Assembly (NCBI RefSeq): GCF_045278715.1
Contig: NZ_CP136420.1
Span: 1,302,001-1,366,000 of the forward strand
DNA from: Neomoorella carbonis
GTDB lineage: Bacteria; Bacillota; DSM-521; Neomoorellales; Neomoorellaceae
Length of the DNA: 64,000 nt
Direction: 5' to 3'
The position numbers and the translations under genes were made by a program. Positions 52,906-60,463 of the stretch are shown here, piece by piece. Below the pieces are notes generated by a model. It was not told the origin of the DNA. It saw only the letters and a program-made list of their open reading frames with translations, and did no database searches. Numbering within the stretch: position 1 is the stretch's first letter; the number at the start of each line of letters is the position of its first letter.

Positions 52906-53906
52906 TTCTTCTCTCCTTCTTTTTGCCGCAGGGCGGCCAGGATTTTCTCCGGTGTAACCGGCAATTCCGTAATGCGAACTCCCACGGCATTGTAAATGGC
53001 ATTGATAATGGCCGGTACGGTGGGGATGGTAGCGGGTTCACCCACTCCTTTGGCGCCATAAGGGCCGGTGGGCTCATTGGTTTCCACAATCAGGGGCTGA
53101 ACCTCGGGCATGTCCAGGGCAGTAGGAATGAGATAGGTGGAAAAGGAATTATTAACTATCCGGCCCTGCTGCAGGTGGACCTTTTCCAGGAGGGCCATAC
53201 CCAGCCCCTGGGCGACACCGCCTTCAATCTGGCCCTCTACCCCGAGGCGGTTTACGGCCCGGCCCACGTCATGGGCGGCTATGAGCTTTAAAACCCGCAC
53301 TTCCCCTGTTTCTGTATCTACTTCCACCTCAGCAATCTGGGTACCGAAGGCGTAAGGCCAGTATGGTGCCCCCTGGCCGGTCTCCTGATCAACGGCCGTG
53401 GTATGGGTGACGAAGGTTCCCTGCCCGACCAGGCGGTAGCCGGCCAGGCGGGCCCGGGCGGCTGCCTCGGGGTAGGATATTTGTTTCTGGGGGTAACCCT
53501 TGACGTAAATTATTCCCTCCCTGGCAGCCAGGCCGGCAATGGTATTAACCCCTAAGAGGGTCCGGGTGTATTCAAAAAGGACTTCCCGGGCCTGGCGGCA
53601 GGCCATTTGCACGGCATTGCCGGAGGCATAGGTCTGGCGGGTGGCCGCCGTCGTGCCGGCATCGGGGGTGGTATCGGTGTCGGCGGTGATTACCGTTATC
53701 CATTCATAGGGTACCCCTAGCTCCTCGGCGGCAATTTGCGCCAGGATGGTAGTAGAACCCTGGCCGCAGTCCACGGCACCGCTGCGAACGGTGGCCGTAC
53801 CGTCATCGTGGATTTCTAGCGTGGCCGTTGCGACATCGGGAAAACCATTACCGTAGCCGGTACCGTAGAAAAAGCAGGCCATACCAATACCGCGTTTTTT
53901 ACTCAT
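52902..53906 (-). CDS. Xanthine-dehydrogenase-family molybdenum subunit, C-terminal part
   Basis: A 334-aa protein that aligns to the C-terminal half of Mo-hydroxylase large subunits: MACFFYGTGYG, SGAVDCGQGSTTILAQIAAEELGV, DAGTTAATRQTYASGNA, YGAKGVGEPATIPTVPAI (conserved Glu of the active site) and ITELPVTPEKIL. The ATG (53906) lies 8 nt after GGGAGG and overlaps the stop of the N-terminal part by 8 nt in another frame. The two pieces total 764 residues, the normal length of one fused subunit. This could be a natural two-subunit split or a frameshift that left a usable restart. Confidence 0.85.
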   Translation of the reverse strand: MSKKRGIGMACFFYGTGYGNGFPDVATATLEIHDDGTATVRSGAVDCGQGSTTILAQIAAEELGVPYEWITVITADTDTTPDAGTTAATRQTYASGNAVQMACRQAREVLFEYTRTLLGVNTIAGLAAREGIIYVKGYPQKQISYPEAAARARLAGYRLVGQGTFVTHTTAVDQETGQGAPYWPYAFGTQIAEVEVDTETGEVRVLKLIAAHDVGRAVNRLGVEGQIEGGVAQGLGMALLEKVHLQQGRIVNNSFSTYLIPTALDMPEVQPLIVETNEPTGPYGAKGVGEPATIPTVPAIINAIYNAVGVRITELPVTPEKILAALRQKEGEKK

Positions 53907-55191
53907 CCTGCATCCCTCCCGGTATTAACTCTGCCAGCGACCAGCCGGCGGCCCGGGCCGCTTGCAGCATAGTCTCCGTCAGGCCGACGCTGCTTTCCAG
54001 AACCTGGCCCGTGGCGGTTACATCCCCCTGCCGGAAGGCATTGAGCCAGCGGATGGTAAAAGGATGGATCCCCAGGCGGCTGGCCAGCTCGTCCATCTGG
54101 CTTTCATAAGCCAGGGGCGGCTGGGTGGCGCCGAAACCGCGCATGGCGCCGGTAAAGGGATTATTGGTATAGACCGCGTAGGCATCAATCTTAACATTAG
54201 GGATGACATAAGGACCGGTGGCATGGATGGCAGCTTTGCGCAGAACGTTAGGGGCCCAGGAAGAATAGGCGCCGCTGTCGCCGATGATTTCCGCTTCCAG
54301 GGCCGTTAACTTTCCATCCCTGGTGGCACCGGTCTTATAGCGCATGATCATGGGGTGGCGCTTGCTATGGGCCAGGAAGGATTCTTCCCGGGTAAGGACC
54401 ATTTTCGCCGGCCGCCGGGTATGCACGGCCAGCAGCGCCACCAGGGTCTGCAGGGTCATATCTTCCCGGCCGCCGAAGGCACCGCCTACGGACGGGGCCA
54501 CGATGCGGATGCGGTCCTGGTTCCAGCCCAGCACCCTGGCTACTTCCACCCGGTCCCAGTGGACATACTGGGTGGCTACGTAAATTACCAGGTGGCCGCG
54601 TTCATCCACCCGGGCCACGGCAGCCTCTGGCTGGAGGAAGGCGTGGTCCAGAAGCTGGGTACGATAGGTATTTTCCACCACAACATCGGCTGCGGCAAAG
54701 CCTGCTTCGATATTTCCTTTACGGATAGGTAGGTGGTAAATAATATTGTCCCGGTCAGGGTGGACCCGGGGTGCCCCCGGTTGCATGGCTTCTACGGGAT
54801 CGAAAAGGGCCGGCAGTTCTTCGTAGGTTATCTTTACTTTAGCCGCCCCGGTCCTGGCGGCGGCCGGGGTGGTAGCCCCTACCAGGGCGACGACGTCATT
54901 CACCGAGCGCACCTCGTCCCGGGCCAGGACGGGCATGTCCTGGTAGACGACGCCATGGCCGTTATGGCCGGGGATGTCCCTGGCGGTCAGGACGCAGAGG
55001 ACCCCGGGAATCTCCAGGGCGGCTGACGTATCAATATTGACGATCCGGGCATGGGCGTAGGGGCTGCGGACGGCCTGGCCGTAAATCATCCCCGGAAAAT
55101 TAAGATCAGCCGGGTAGATGGCCTGGCCGGTGACTTTAGCCCGGGCATCTACCCTGGGCGGGGAAGTTCCAATAATCGCCATACAAAGCAC
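53899..55191 (-). CDS. Xanthine-dehydrogenase-family molybdenum subunit, N-terminal part
   Basis: 430 aa match the N-terminal half of aldehyde oxidase/xanthine dehydrogenase Mo subunits: DARAKVTGQAIYPADL, SPYAHARIVNID, HAFLQPEAAVARVDERGHL, and Mo-cofactor loops APSVGGAFGGREDM and AMRGFGATQPPLAYE. It hydroxylates purines or other heteroaromatics. No [2Fe-2S] or FAD partner subunits are adjacent, so electron partners must be elsewhere. ATG 55191 follows AAAGGAGGAG. It is the first gene after the purine riboswitch. Confidence 0.88.
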   Translation of the reverse strand: MLCMAIIGTSPPRVDARAKVTGQAIYPADLNFPGMIYGQAVRSPYAHARIVNIDTSAALEIPGVLCVLTARDIPGHNGHGVVYQDMPVLARDEVRSVNDVVALVGATTPAAARTGAAKVKITYEELPALFDPVEAMQPGAPRVHPDRDNIIYHLPIRKGNIEAGFAAADVVVENTYRTQLLDHAFLQPEAAVARVDERGHLVIYVATQYVHWDRVEVARVLGWNQDRIRIVAPSVGGAFGGREDMTLQTLVALLAVHTRRPAKMVLTREESFLAHSKRHPMIMRYKTGATRDGKLTALEAEIIGDSGAYSSWAPNVLRKAAIHATGPYVIPNVKIDAYAVYTNNPFTGAMRGFGATQPPLAYESQMDELASRLGIHPFTIRWLNAFRQGDVTATGQVLESSVGLTETMLQAARAAGWSLAELIPGGMQDE

Positions 55192-55210
55192 TCCTCCTTT
55201 CGCCGGTTAT

Positions 55211-55319
55211 AAAAATTAAGGCAACCGTCCCGCAGCAACGAAAGAATAACTTCGTAGCCGGGCAATTTGCGGTTGCCTGGTAGAGACCCTCAGTCCATAT
55301 TGCTGAGGATATACGAAGT
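55211..55319 (-). ncRNA. Purine (guanine-class) riboswitch with candidate ON-type terminator
   Basis: The aptamer is 55249-55319. P1 is ACTTCGTA/TACGAAGT. J1/2 and P2 contain TATATCCTCAGCAATATGG, and J2/3 reads TCTACCAGGCAACC. The 3' junction GGCTAC carries C at the position that selects guanine, hypoxanthine or xanthine over adenine. Downstream, CGGTTGCCT (minus strand, 55219-55227) is perfectly complementary to AGGCAACCG in P3 (55270-55278) and is followed by TTAATTTTT. Terminator formation would thus need P3 broken, so ligand binding would permit transcription. Confidence 0.88.
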
Positions 55320-55392
55320 ATGATTTATGATTCGCCCTGTTACAGTTAAAATCCTGCTAACCTTTGGGCAAAGGTTGACAGGGTATCGCCTG

Positions 55393-55626
55393 CTACGACC
55401 TGGTAAACAGCAGTTCCGGTTCTACCGGTTGAGGCTGCGGTTGCGGTGCAGGGGCAGATGGTATTTCCAGCACCTGGCCTACCGGGATTAAATCCGCAGG
55501 CACGTTGTTAAACTTGGTCAGCCCGGTTACAGTCAGGTTAAAGCGCCTGGCGATAAGGCAGAGGCTATCACCGGGTTGTACCTGACTTTTTTACCAGGAA
55601 AGACCTTGATTGGTTCCTGACGACAT
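55393..55626 (-). pseudogene. LysM-domain protein remnant
   Basis: On the minus strand one LysM repeat is readable: QVQPGDSLCLIARRF, then TGLTKFNNVPADLIPVGQ and VLEIP, with a Pro/Gln tail. An ATG at 55626 in the same frame is followed by a TAA (55591-55593) just before the domain, and no start lies between. It looks like a decayed cell-wall or spore-coat protein gene. The rest of 55320-55815 holds nothing recognisable. Confidence 0.65.
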
Positions 55627-55815
55627 GTTTTGACAAATTATTCTACGCAGGCACGGGTTTCTCCTTTATGTAAATTATACCAGGGGCCAGCCGGGCAGTC
55701 ATAAGCCTATACCTTGAAGGCCAGGAGCTGCTAACATGTGTTCGTAGACCCCTTGTTATTTTGGCAAGCAGGGTTATAATATAAATAAAAACAAATGTTC
55801 GCGAGGTGGGTGGTA

Positions 55816-57015
55816 TTGGCCCTGGCTTGCTCCATTCTTTTATGTGACGCCAACAGCTTCTTTGCTTCTGTCCACCAGGCCCTGGATCCGAGTTTGCGCG
55901 GCCGCCCGGTCATCGTCGCCGGCCGGGAAAGCACCCGCCACGGCATCGTCCTGGCGGCCAGCTATGAAGCCAAAAGGGGTTACGGTATTAAAACCGGGAT
56001 GACCGTCCGGGAGGCCAAGAGCCTTTGCCCGGATGGTATTTTCATCCCTCCCCGCCACGACCTGTACATCGAGTTCTCCACCCGCCTTTTACGCATCATG
56101 CGGGATTTTACTCCTCTGGTGGAGCCCTTTTCCATTGATGAAGCCTGGCTGGATGTGGGGGGGTGCGGGGAGCTCCACGGCTCACCATTGACCATCGCCC
56201 GGCGGCTGAAGGAAAGGATTAAAAACGAGGTGGGCATCACCACCAGCGTCGGTCTGGGGCCTACAAAGCTATTGGCCAAGATGGCGGCCGAGATGCAGAA
56301 GCCCGACGGCCTGACGGTCCTGGATTACCCGGACGTTCCTAAAAAGATGTGGCCCCTGCCGGTGAAGGAGCTTTTCGGCGTCGGCCCCCGCATGGAGGCC
56401 CATCTGGCCAAGCTCGGCATCCATACCATCGGCGATCTGGCCCGTTTTCCCGTCGAGGTACTGGTCAGGCGCTTCGGTGTCGTGGGGCAGGTTTTACACC
56501 AGTGCGCCCACGGCATCGACTACAGCCCGGTGGACCCCCACTCCCTGGATAGAGTTAAATCCGTCGGCCACCAGATCACCCTCCCCCGGGATTACTACAG
56601 CCACGAAGATATTGAGGTGGTTTTACTGGAGCTTTCCGAACTGGTGGCCCGGCGGGCGCGCATGGGAAATTACCTGGGCCGCACGGTCAGCATCAGCCTT
56701 AAAGACGCCGAGTTTAACTGGGTAGGGCGGTCTTACACTCTACCCTATTATACCGATACGGCTGCCGATATTTACGCGGCGGCCCGGCAGCTCCTCCACC
56801 GCCACTGGCCGCCCGGCCGGCCGGTGCGGCTGGTGGGAGTGAACCTGGCCGGGCTGGTACCGTCAGCGGCACGCCAGGAAGACCTTTTCGGCCGGGTGGA
56901 AAAACAGGCCCGCCTGGACCGGGCCTGCGACCGGTTGAAGAACCGCTACGGGGAAAGGGTCATCTACCGGGCGGCATCCCTAACTCAGGCAGGTGTCCTC
57001 TATGCGCGGGGCTAA
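55816..57015 (+). CDS. dinB: Y-family DNA polymerase (Pol IV, DinB-like)
   Basis: A 399-aa translesion polymerase. The palm has ILLCDANSFFASV (first catalytic Asp) and FSIDEAWLDV (Asp-Glu, about 104-113). The fingers have ASYEAKRGYGIKTGM. Thumb helix-hairpin-helix: VKELFGVGPRMEAHLAKLGI. The little-finger domain is about 230-345. The C-terminus ends without the canonical beta-clamp peptide of E. coli Pol IV, but ARQEDLFG (about 349-356) could serve. TTG 55816 follows GAGGTGGGTGGTA. The 57002 gene overlaps its end. Confidence 0.92.
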   Translation: MALACSILLCDANSFFASVHQALDPSLRGRPVIVAGRESTRHGIVLAASYEAKRGYGIKTGMTVREAKSLCPDGIFIPPRHDLYIEFSTRLLRIMRDFTPLVEPFSIDEAWLDVGGCGELHGSPLTIARRLKERIKNEVGITTSVGLGPTKLLAKMAAEMQKPDGLTVLDYPDVPKKMWPLPVKELFGVGPRMEAHLAKLGIHTIGDLARFPVEVLVRRFGVVGQVLHQCAHGIDYSPVDPHSLDRVKSVGHQITLPRDYYSHEDIEVVLLELSELVARRARMGNYLGRTVSISLKDAEFNWVGRSYTLPYYTDTAADIYAAARQLLHRHWPPGRPVRLVGVNLAGLVPSAARQEDLFGRVEKQARLDRACDRLKNRYGERVIYRAASLTQAGVLYARG

Positions 57016-57298
57016 CGCTTTGTATGAAGGCCACCGGTTGATGCTGCCGGGGCTCAAAGATCGGGCCACGGCTACCTGCCGGGGCTGCCGCTACTATGCC
57101 CTGATCCTGGGCCGGGAGGAAAATAAGCCGGCCTGCCTGGCCACCCTGGATCTCTATCTTTCCGGGGAACGCCGGGTGCCGGGGGAACTCCAGGCCCGGG
57201 ACTTTATCTGGCTGGCCGGCAAAGAAGCCCTGGTCAAGGCTGTGGCGAAGGTCCAGCCGGAAAGGCAGGCCTGCGGCTTTTACTGCCCCAGAGGTTAA
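57002..57298 (+). CDS. Hypothetical Cys-containing protein, 98 aa, overlapping dinB
   Basis: I do not recognise the family. ATG 57002 (MRGANALYEGHRLMLPG) follows GGCAGG and overlaps the dinB stop by 14 nt, so translation is likely coupled. The protein has CRGCRYYALI near residue 28 and CGFYCPRG at the C-terminus, a possible four-Cys zinc site, with a helical middle (AGKEALVKAVAKV). Coupling to a translesion polymerase suggests a DNA-repair accessory role (inference). Confidence 0.7.
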   Translation: MRGANALYEGHRLMLPGLKDRATATCRGCRYYALILGREENKPACLATLDLYLSGERRVPGELQARDFIWLAGKEALVKAVAKVQPERQACGFYCPRG

Positions 57299-57341
57299 CG
57301 TGTCTGCTCTGCTAAAATCGGACGCGAGGAGACCATTTATC

Positions 57342-59021
57342 TCACTTGAACAACAGCTTTACCGGCAGGCAGGAACCACCGGGGGGCATAAAAAGCATTT
57401 CGGTTATGCCCTGGGGGACCGTGGTCCCCAGATAAACAGCCTGGGCCGGTGAGGAAATAAAACCGTCTAACGGTACCGACACTTCCCTGGCGTTAAAAAT
57501 CAGGGTGCCACCAAAACTGCCCCCGGCAGGGATTAAATAAACTCCTGTTTTTTTATCTGATTTGATTTTTAGCCGGTATAGCATGCCGTAATTACCTGCG
57601 TTCCAGACCGACGAACCGGTAATCCCATCCACCCCGACCATATGCTTATCATCGTTGCCGTCAGCCAGTAAAATAAAACCGGTTTTTGCCGTCTTAAGGT
57701 CGATGGTCATATCTCTGTCGGCGGCGGGAAACGTACCCCGGACGTGCACACCGTCCCTGGGAAGCACTTCCAGCCGGCTGTAGGCTTCTATGACATTTAC
57801 CGTAGCCGGGACGGCCACAAAGGCCACCGTAATATCCTCACTGGTTTTCAGGTCGATAATGCCGTGTACCACTTGATAGCGTACCGCTGCCGGGGCGCCG
57901 GGATTGATCACCAAAATTTGCCCCGGTTTGAGGGTATAACTTCGCTGCCCCTGGGAATGGTAGTAAGCCGTAAAGGCCGTCCTGGCGACAAGGTATACGT
58001 TATTCGAAGGGCCACCGTACCCTTCCTTAAGGATATTGACCTCTGCTTCCCTGGGACTACTATTTATGGCCAGGGCATACACCTTTATCGGGCCCGAGGC
58101 GTTAACGGCATGCCAGAAATAGAGCCTACCTTCCCCCTTTAATTTATCCCGGTAGAGGATACCCGGCCTCTCTATGTACTCCGGGTCGTCACTAAAAAGC
58201 AACCGGGGACCACCATCTTCTTTTACAGGTTTGAGGGTATTTTCCGCCCGGCCCATGATATTTTCTACTACTTCTCCCGGCCGGGGAACATCAGCGGCCG
58301 GCCGCGGCAAAACCTTTATTTCCCGCACATAGGGTTTGCTCCAGCTACCGCGGCTGTCCTTTACTTTCAGGGTAACATGGTAAACCCCGGGCGCGGGGAA
58401 GGTACTCTTATTGTTTAACCATTGGCGTTCGATAATTGCATCGCCGTCGCCGTCGCTACTTTTGTCTATGTACTTCACTTCCTCCCCGGCATAAACCGGC
58501 TCCTGGACGTCAAAATAAGCAGTCGGCGGCTGATTATCGCTTCCCAGGAGGTAAACTCCCTTTTCTTCCTTACTTTCTGCCATCGGTACCTGGAGGGCAT
58601 CCTGGAAAAAAGCAGCGGGAACAAAGATGAGGCCATCTTTTTGCTGGATCTCGGCCGGAAGGATTACGGCCCGGTAGTCAGAACCCGCAAGAAAGACTAC
58701 CCAGGTGCCTGGGTACATTTCCGCCCGCAGATTGCCGGAATTTACGACAATAGACTGGGGTGGTCCTTCTTGCCATTGGACCGTAAAGCCTAGTTCCTCA
58801 GCCAGCTTCCTCAAGGGGACCATTAGAACGCCGTCAGAAACATAAGGGACCGCGGGCAGTGTGGCTTTTTCACCGTCAACCCAGATCTCCGTTGATCCAG
58901 GGGTTAAAATTATTTGCTTGACCGGCGGCGCGGCGGCAAGGGCCGTATTTAAAAAAGTAGCCATGCAAAGCAGGATGGCAATTATTGTTACAGGGATCAA
59001 ACATGTGTTTAACCGATGCAT
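57342..59021 (-). CDS. Exported protein with copper-amine-oxidase-type N-domain and PKD-like domain
   Basis: A 559-aa protein with a signal peptide or anchor at residues 1-30 (CLIPVTIIAILLCMATFLNTALA). A copper-amine-oxidase N-terminal-like domain (about 34-140: WVDGEKATLPAVPYVSDGVLMVPLRKLAEELGF) is followed by a PKD-like domain (about 160-235: NQPPTAYFDV, DGDGDAIIERQWLNN, APGVYHVTLKVKD). A long beta-rich region of about 300 residues with no known motif completes it. These features suggest a cell-surface protein. ATG 59021 is preferred over 59036. Single gene; 59022-59308 contains nothing recognisable. Confidence 0.75.
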   Translation of the reverse strand: MHRLNTCLIPVTIIAILLCMATFLNTALAAAPPVKQIILTPGSTEIWVDGEKATLPAVPYVSDGVLMVPLRKLAEELGFTVQWQEGPPQSIVVNSGNLRAEMYPGTWVVFLAGSDYRAVILPAEIQQKDGLIFVPAAFFQDALQVPMAESKEEKGVYLLGSDNQPPTAYFDVQEPVYAGEEVKYIDKSSDGDGDAIIERQWLNNKSTFPAPGVYHVTLKVKDSRGSWSKPYVREIKVLPRPAADVPRPGEVVENIMGRAENTLKPVKEDGGPRLLFSDDPEYIERPGILYRDKLKGEGRLYFWHAVNASGPIKVYALAINSSPREAEVNILKEGYGGPSNNVYLVARTAFTAYYHSQGQRSYTLKPGQILVINPGAPAAVRYQVVHGIIDLKTSEDITVAFVAVPATVNVIEAYSRLEVLPRDGVHVRGTFPAADRDMTIDLKTAKTGFILLADGNDDKHMVGVDGITGSSVWNAGNYGMLYRLKIKSDKKTGVYLIPAGGSFGGTLIFNAREVSVPLDGFISSPAQAVYLGTTVPQGITEMLFMPPGGSCLPVKLLFK

Positions 59022-59308
59022 CTCTTCTACTCCCAAGGTGATTTTGGATGTCAGGGCGAAGGTTGTTTATGTTTACAGTCACTATACTGTATAAGCGCTA
59101 TGGTGGCTCCTGGCAAGTAAAAATAAACCTGCCCTGGCTGGAAGGAATGGGTTGTAGAAGGATCAGGTGGAAATAAAACGGCTTTTTATATAATTTTCCC
59201 TGCAACCCCACCTCCACGCCCATACTGTCGCGGGATCGCGGTACCCAAACCAATATAATGGGCACCAAAAGGAATTCTACTCTAAGCCTTCCTCGGAGAC
59301 GTAGAAAG

Positions 59309-59863
59309 TCATTTAACCAGTTCTCTCCCGGTGTTAAAGGCCTTTGCCATAAGGCTTTCATTTTTGATAGCCGTTTGAGGGTCATTAGCTCCGGAACATA
59401 TAATTGTATCAACAATGTCCAGACCTAGCATTTTAAGTACATTGGCATTGTATTCAAAATATCCCCGAAAGGCCCCGGCCTCGCCCTGTCCTTGGGAATA
59501 TACTACCACAGTTTTTTTAACACCAAATCTCGGCTTGAAATTGGCATCTATTAAGGGAAACAGCCTGTCAAGTAAAAGCTTGGTCTGAGCTGTAACCTGA
59601 GACATATAGATAGGCGAGCCTATGACGATGGCATCGGCGTTTTTTATATCCGCGTAGACTGATTGCATATCATCTTTTGTTGCACAGTTTTCTGCTTGCC
59701 GGCAGTAAAAGCAGCTCTGGCATGGCTTTATGGTCATTTCATTTAGATTATAAATCTTAACCTCCGCCCCCGCTTCTTTTGCTCCCCGGGCAATTTCCCC
59801 CACTACGGTTGATGTATTGCCCTCTTTTCTGGGGCTTCCTATAAAAGCTACCATTTTTTTCAT
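59309..59863 (-). CDS. Flavodoxin-fold NADPH-dependent FMN reductase family protein
   Basis: A 184-aa protein with the FMN phosphate loop FIGSPRKEGNTS (about residues 5-16), a Cys pair CQSCFYCRQAENC, and the flavin-contact segment IVIGSPIYMSQVTAQTK. The ISF/WrbA-like iron-sulfur flavoprotein family often has such CXXCXXC patterns (here CX2CX2C about 48-54), so an Fe-S cluster is possible. Start: ATG 59863 or 59875. It is divergent from the HxlR regulator, which probably controls it. Confidence 0.85.
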   Translation of the reverse strand: MKKMVAFIGSPRKEGNTSTVVGEIARGAKEAGAEVKIYNLNEMTIKPCQSCFYCRQAENCATKDDMQSVYADIKNADAIVIGSPIYMSQVTAQTKLLLDRLFPLIDANFKPRFGVKKTVVVYSQGQGEAGAFRGYFEYNANVLKMLGLDIVDTIICSGANDPQTAIKNESLMAKAFNTGRELVK

Positions 59864-59925
59864 ACAGCAGTTCATCCTCTCTTCCTAAAATAAAACCTTG
59901 ATTTTATAATTAGAGCCTAATAAGA

Positions 59926-59935
59926 TACTATAGTA
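59926..59935. promoter_or_regulatory. 10-bp palindrome in divergent flavoprotein/hxlR region
   Basis: TACTATAGTA is a perfect palindrome between the two divergent genes. Nearby, TTTACA and TACATA at 17-nt spacing on the plus strand could form a weak hxlR promoter. It is a candidate HxlR operator. Confidence 0.4.
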
Positions 59936-60013
59936 AGAGGCACACCTTTACAAGTACGCACATTTTTATTACATAGGCATAAAAAACGTACCATTGATCA
60001 AAGGAGGAACTTT

Positions 60014-60361
60014 TTGGTGGCTAAAATGCAGAACCGAGAAGAAATATGTCCCGTGACAGCTGTACAACGGTTAATTGCAGGTAAATGGAAGATTGTTATT
60101 TTATGGCATTTGAGTCATAAAACCCGGAGATTTAACGAGCTGCAAAAGCTCTTGCCAGAAGTATCCCGGGGAGTACTTACGCAACAGCTAAGGGATCTTG
60201 AACGGGATGGACTTGTACATAGGGAAGTATATAAGGAAGTACCTCCAAAAGTTGAATATTCCTTAACGGAGATCGGCCAAAGTTTTATACCTGTATTGGA
60301 TGTTATTGCTAAATGGGGCAAAAACTATATATATAATAAAAAAACAGCCGACAATCTCTGA
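60014..60361 (+). CDS. HxlR-family transcriptional regulator
   Basis: A 115-aa winged-helix regulator with C12 in EEICPVTAVQRLIAGKWKIVILWHL, the HTH FNELQKLLPEVSRGVLTQQLRDLERDGLV and the wing REVYKEVPPKVEYSLTEIG. These are classic HxlR/MarR-like features. The start is TTG 60014 or GTG 60017 behind GGAGG. HxlR proteins often sense electrophiles or redox stress through the N-terminal Cys and control an adjacent divergent oxidoreductase, as here. Confidence 0.92.
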   Translation: MVAKMQNREEICPVTAVQRLIAGKWKIVILWHLSHKTRRFNELQKLLPEVSRGVLTQQLRDLERDGLVHREVYKEVPPKVEYSLTEIGQSFIPVLDVIAKWGKNYIYNKKTADNL

Positions 60362-60463
60362 TTACCGGCCATCGGGTTTTTATGAACAAAAATGCGAACT
60401 GGTTCATGTTTCGTAAGCGTAAAATAGCCCCCACCTATCACCGAGGTGGGGGCAAAAACAAGC

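Noticed and set aside
60427..60453. Strong hairpin GCCCCCACCT/AGGTGGGGGC as a terminator for hxlR
   Set aside because: It lies inside the IS66 terminus and has an equivalent in element C (63052-63077), so it belongs to the element and not to hxlR, though it may also stop hxlR transcripts.
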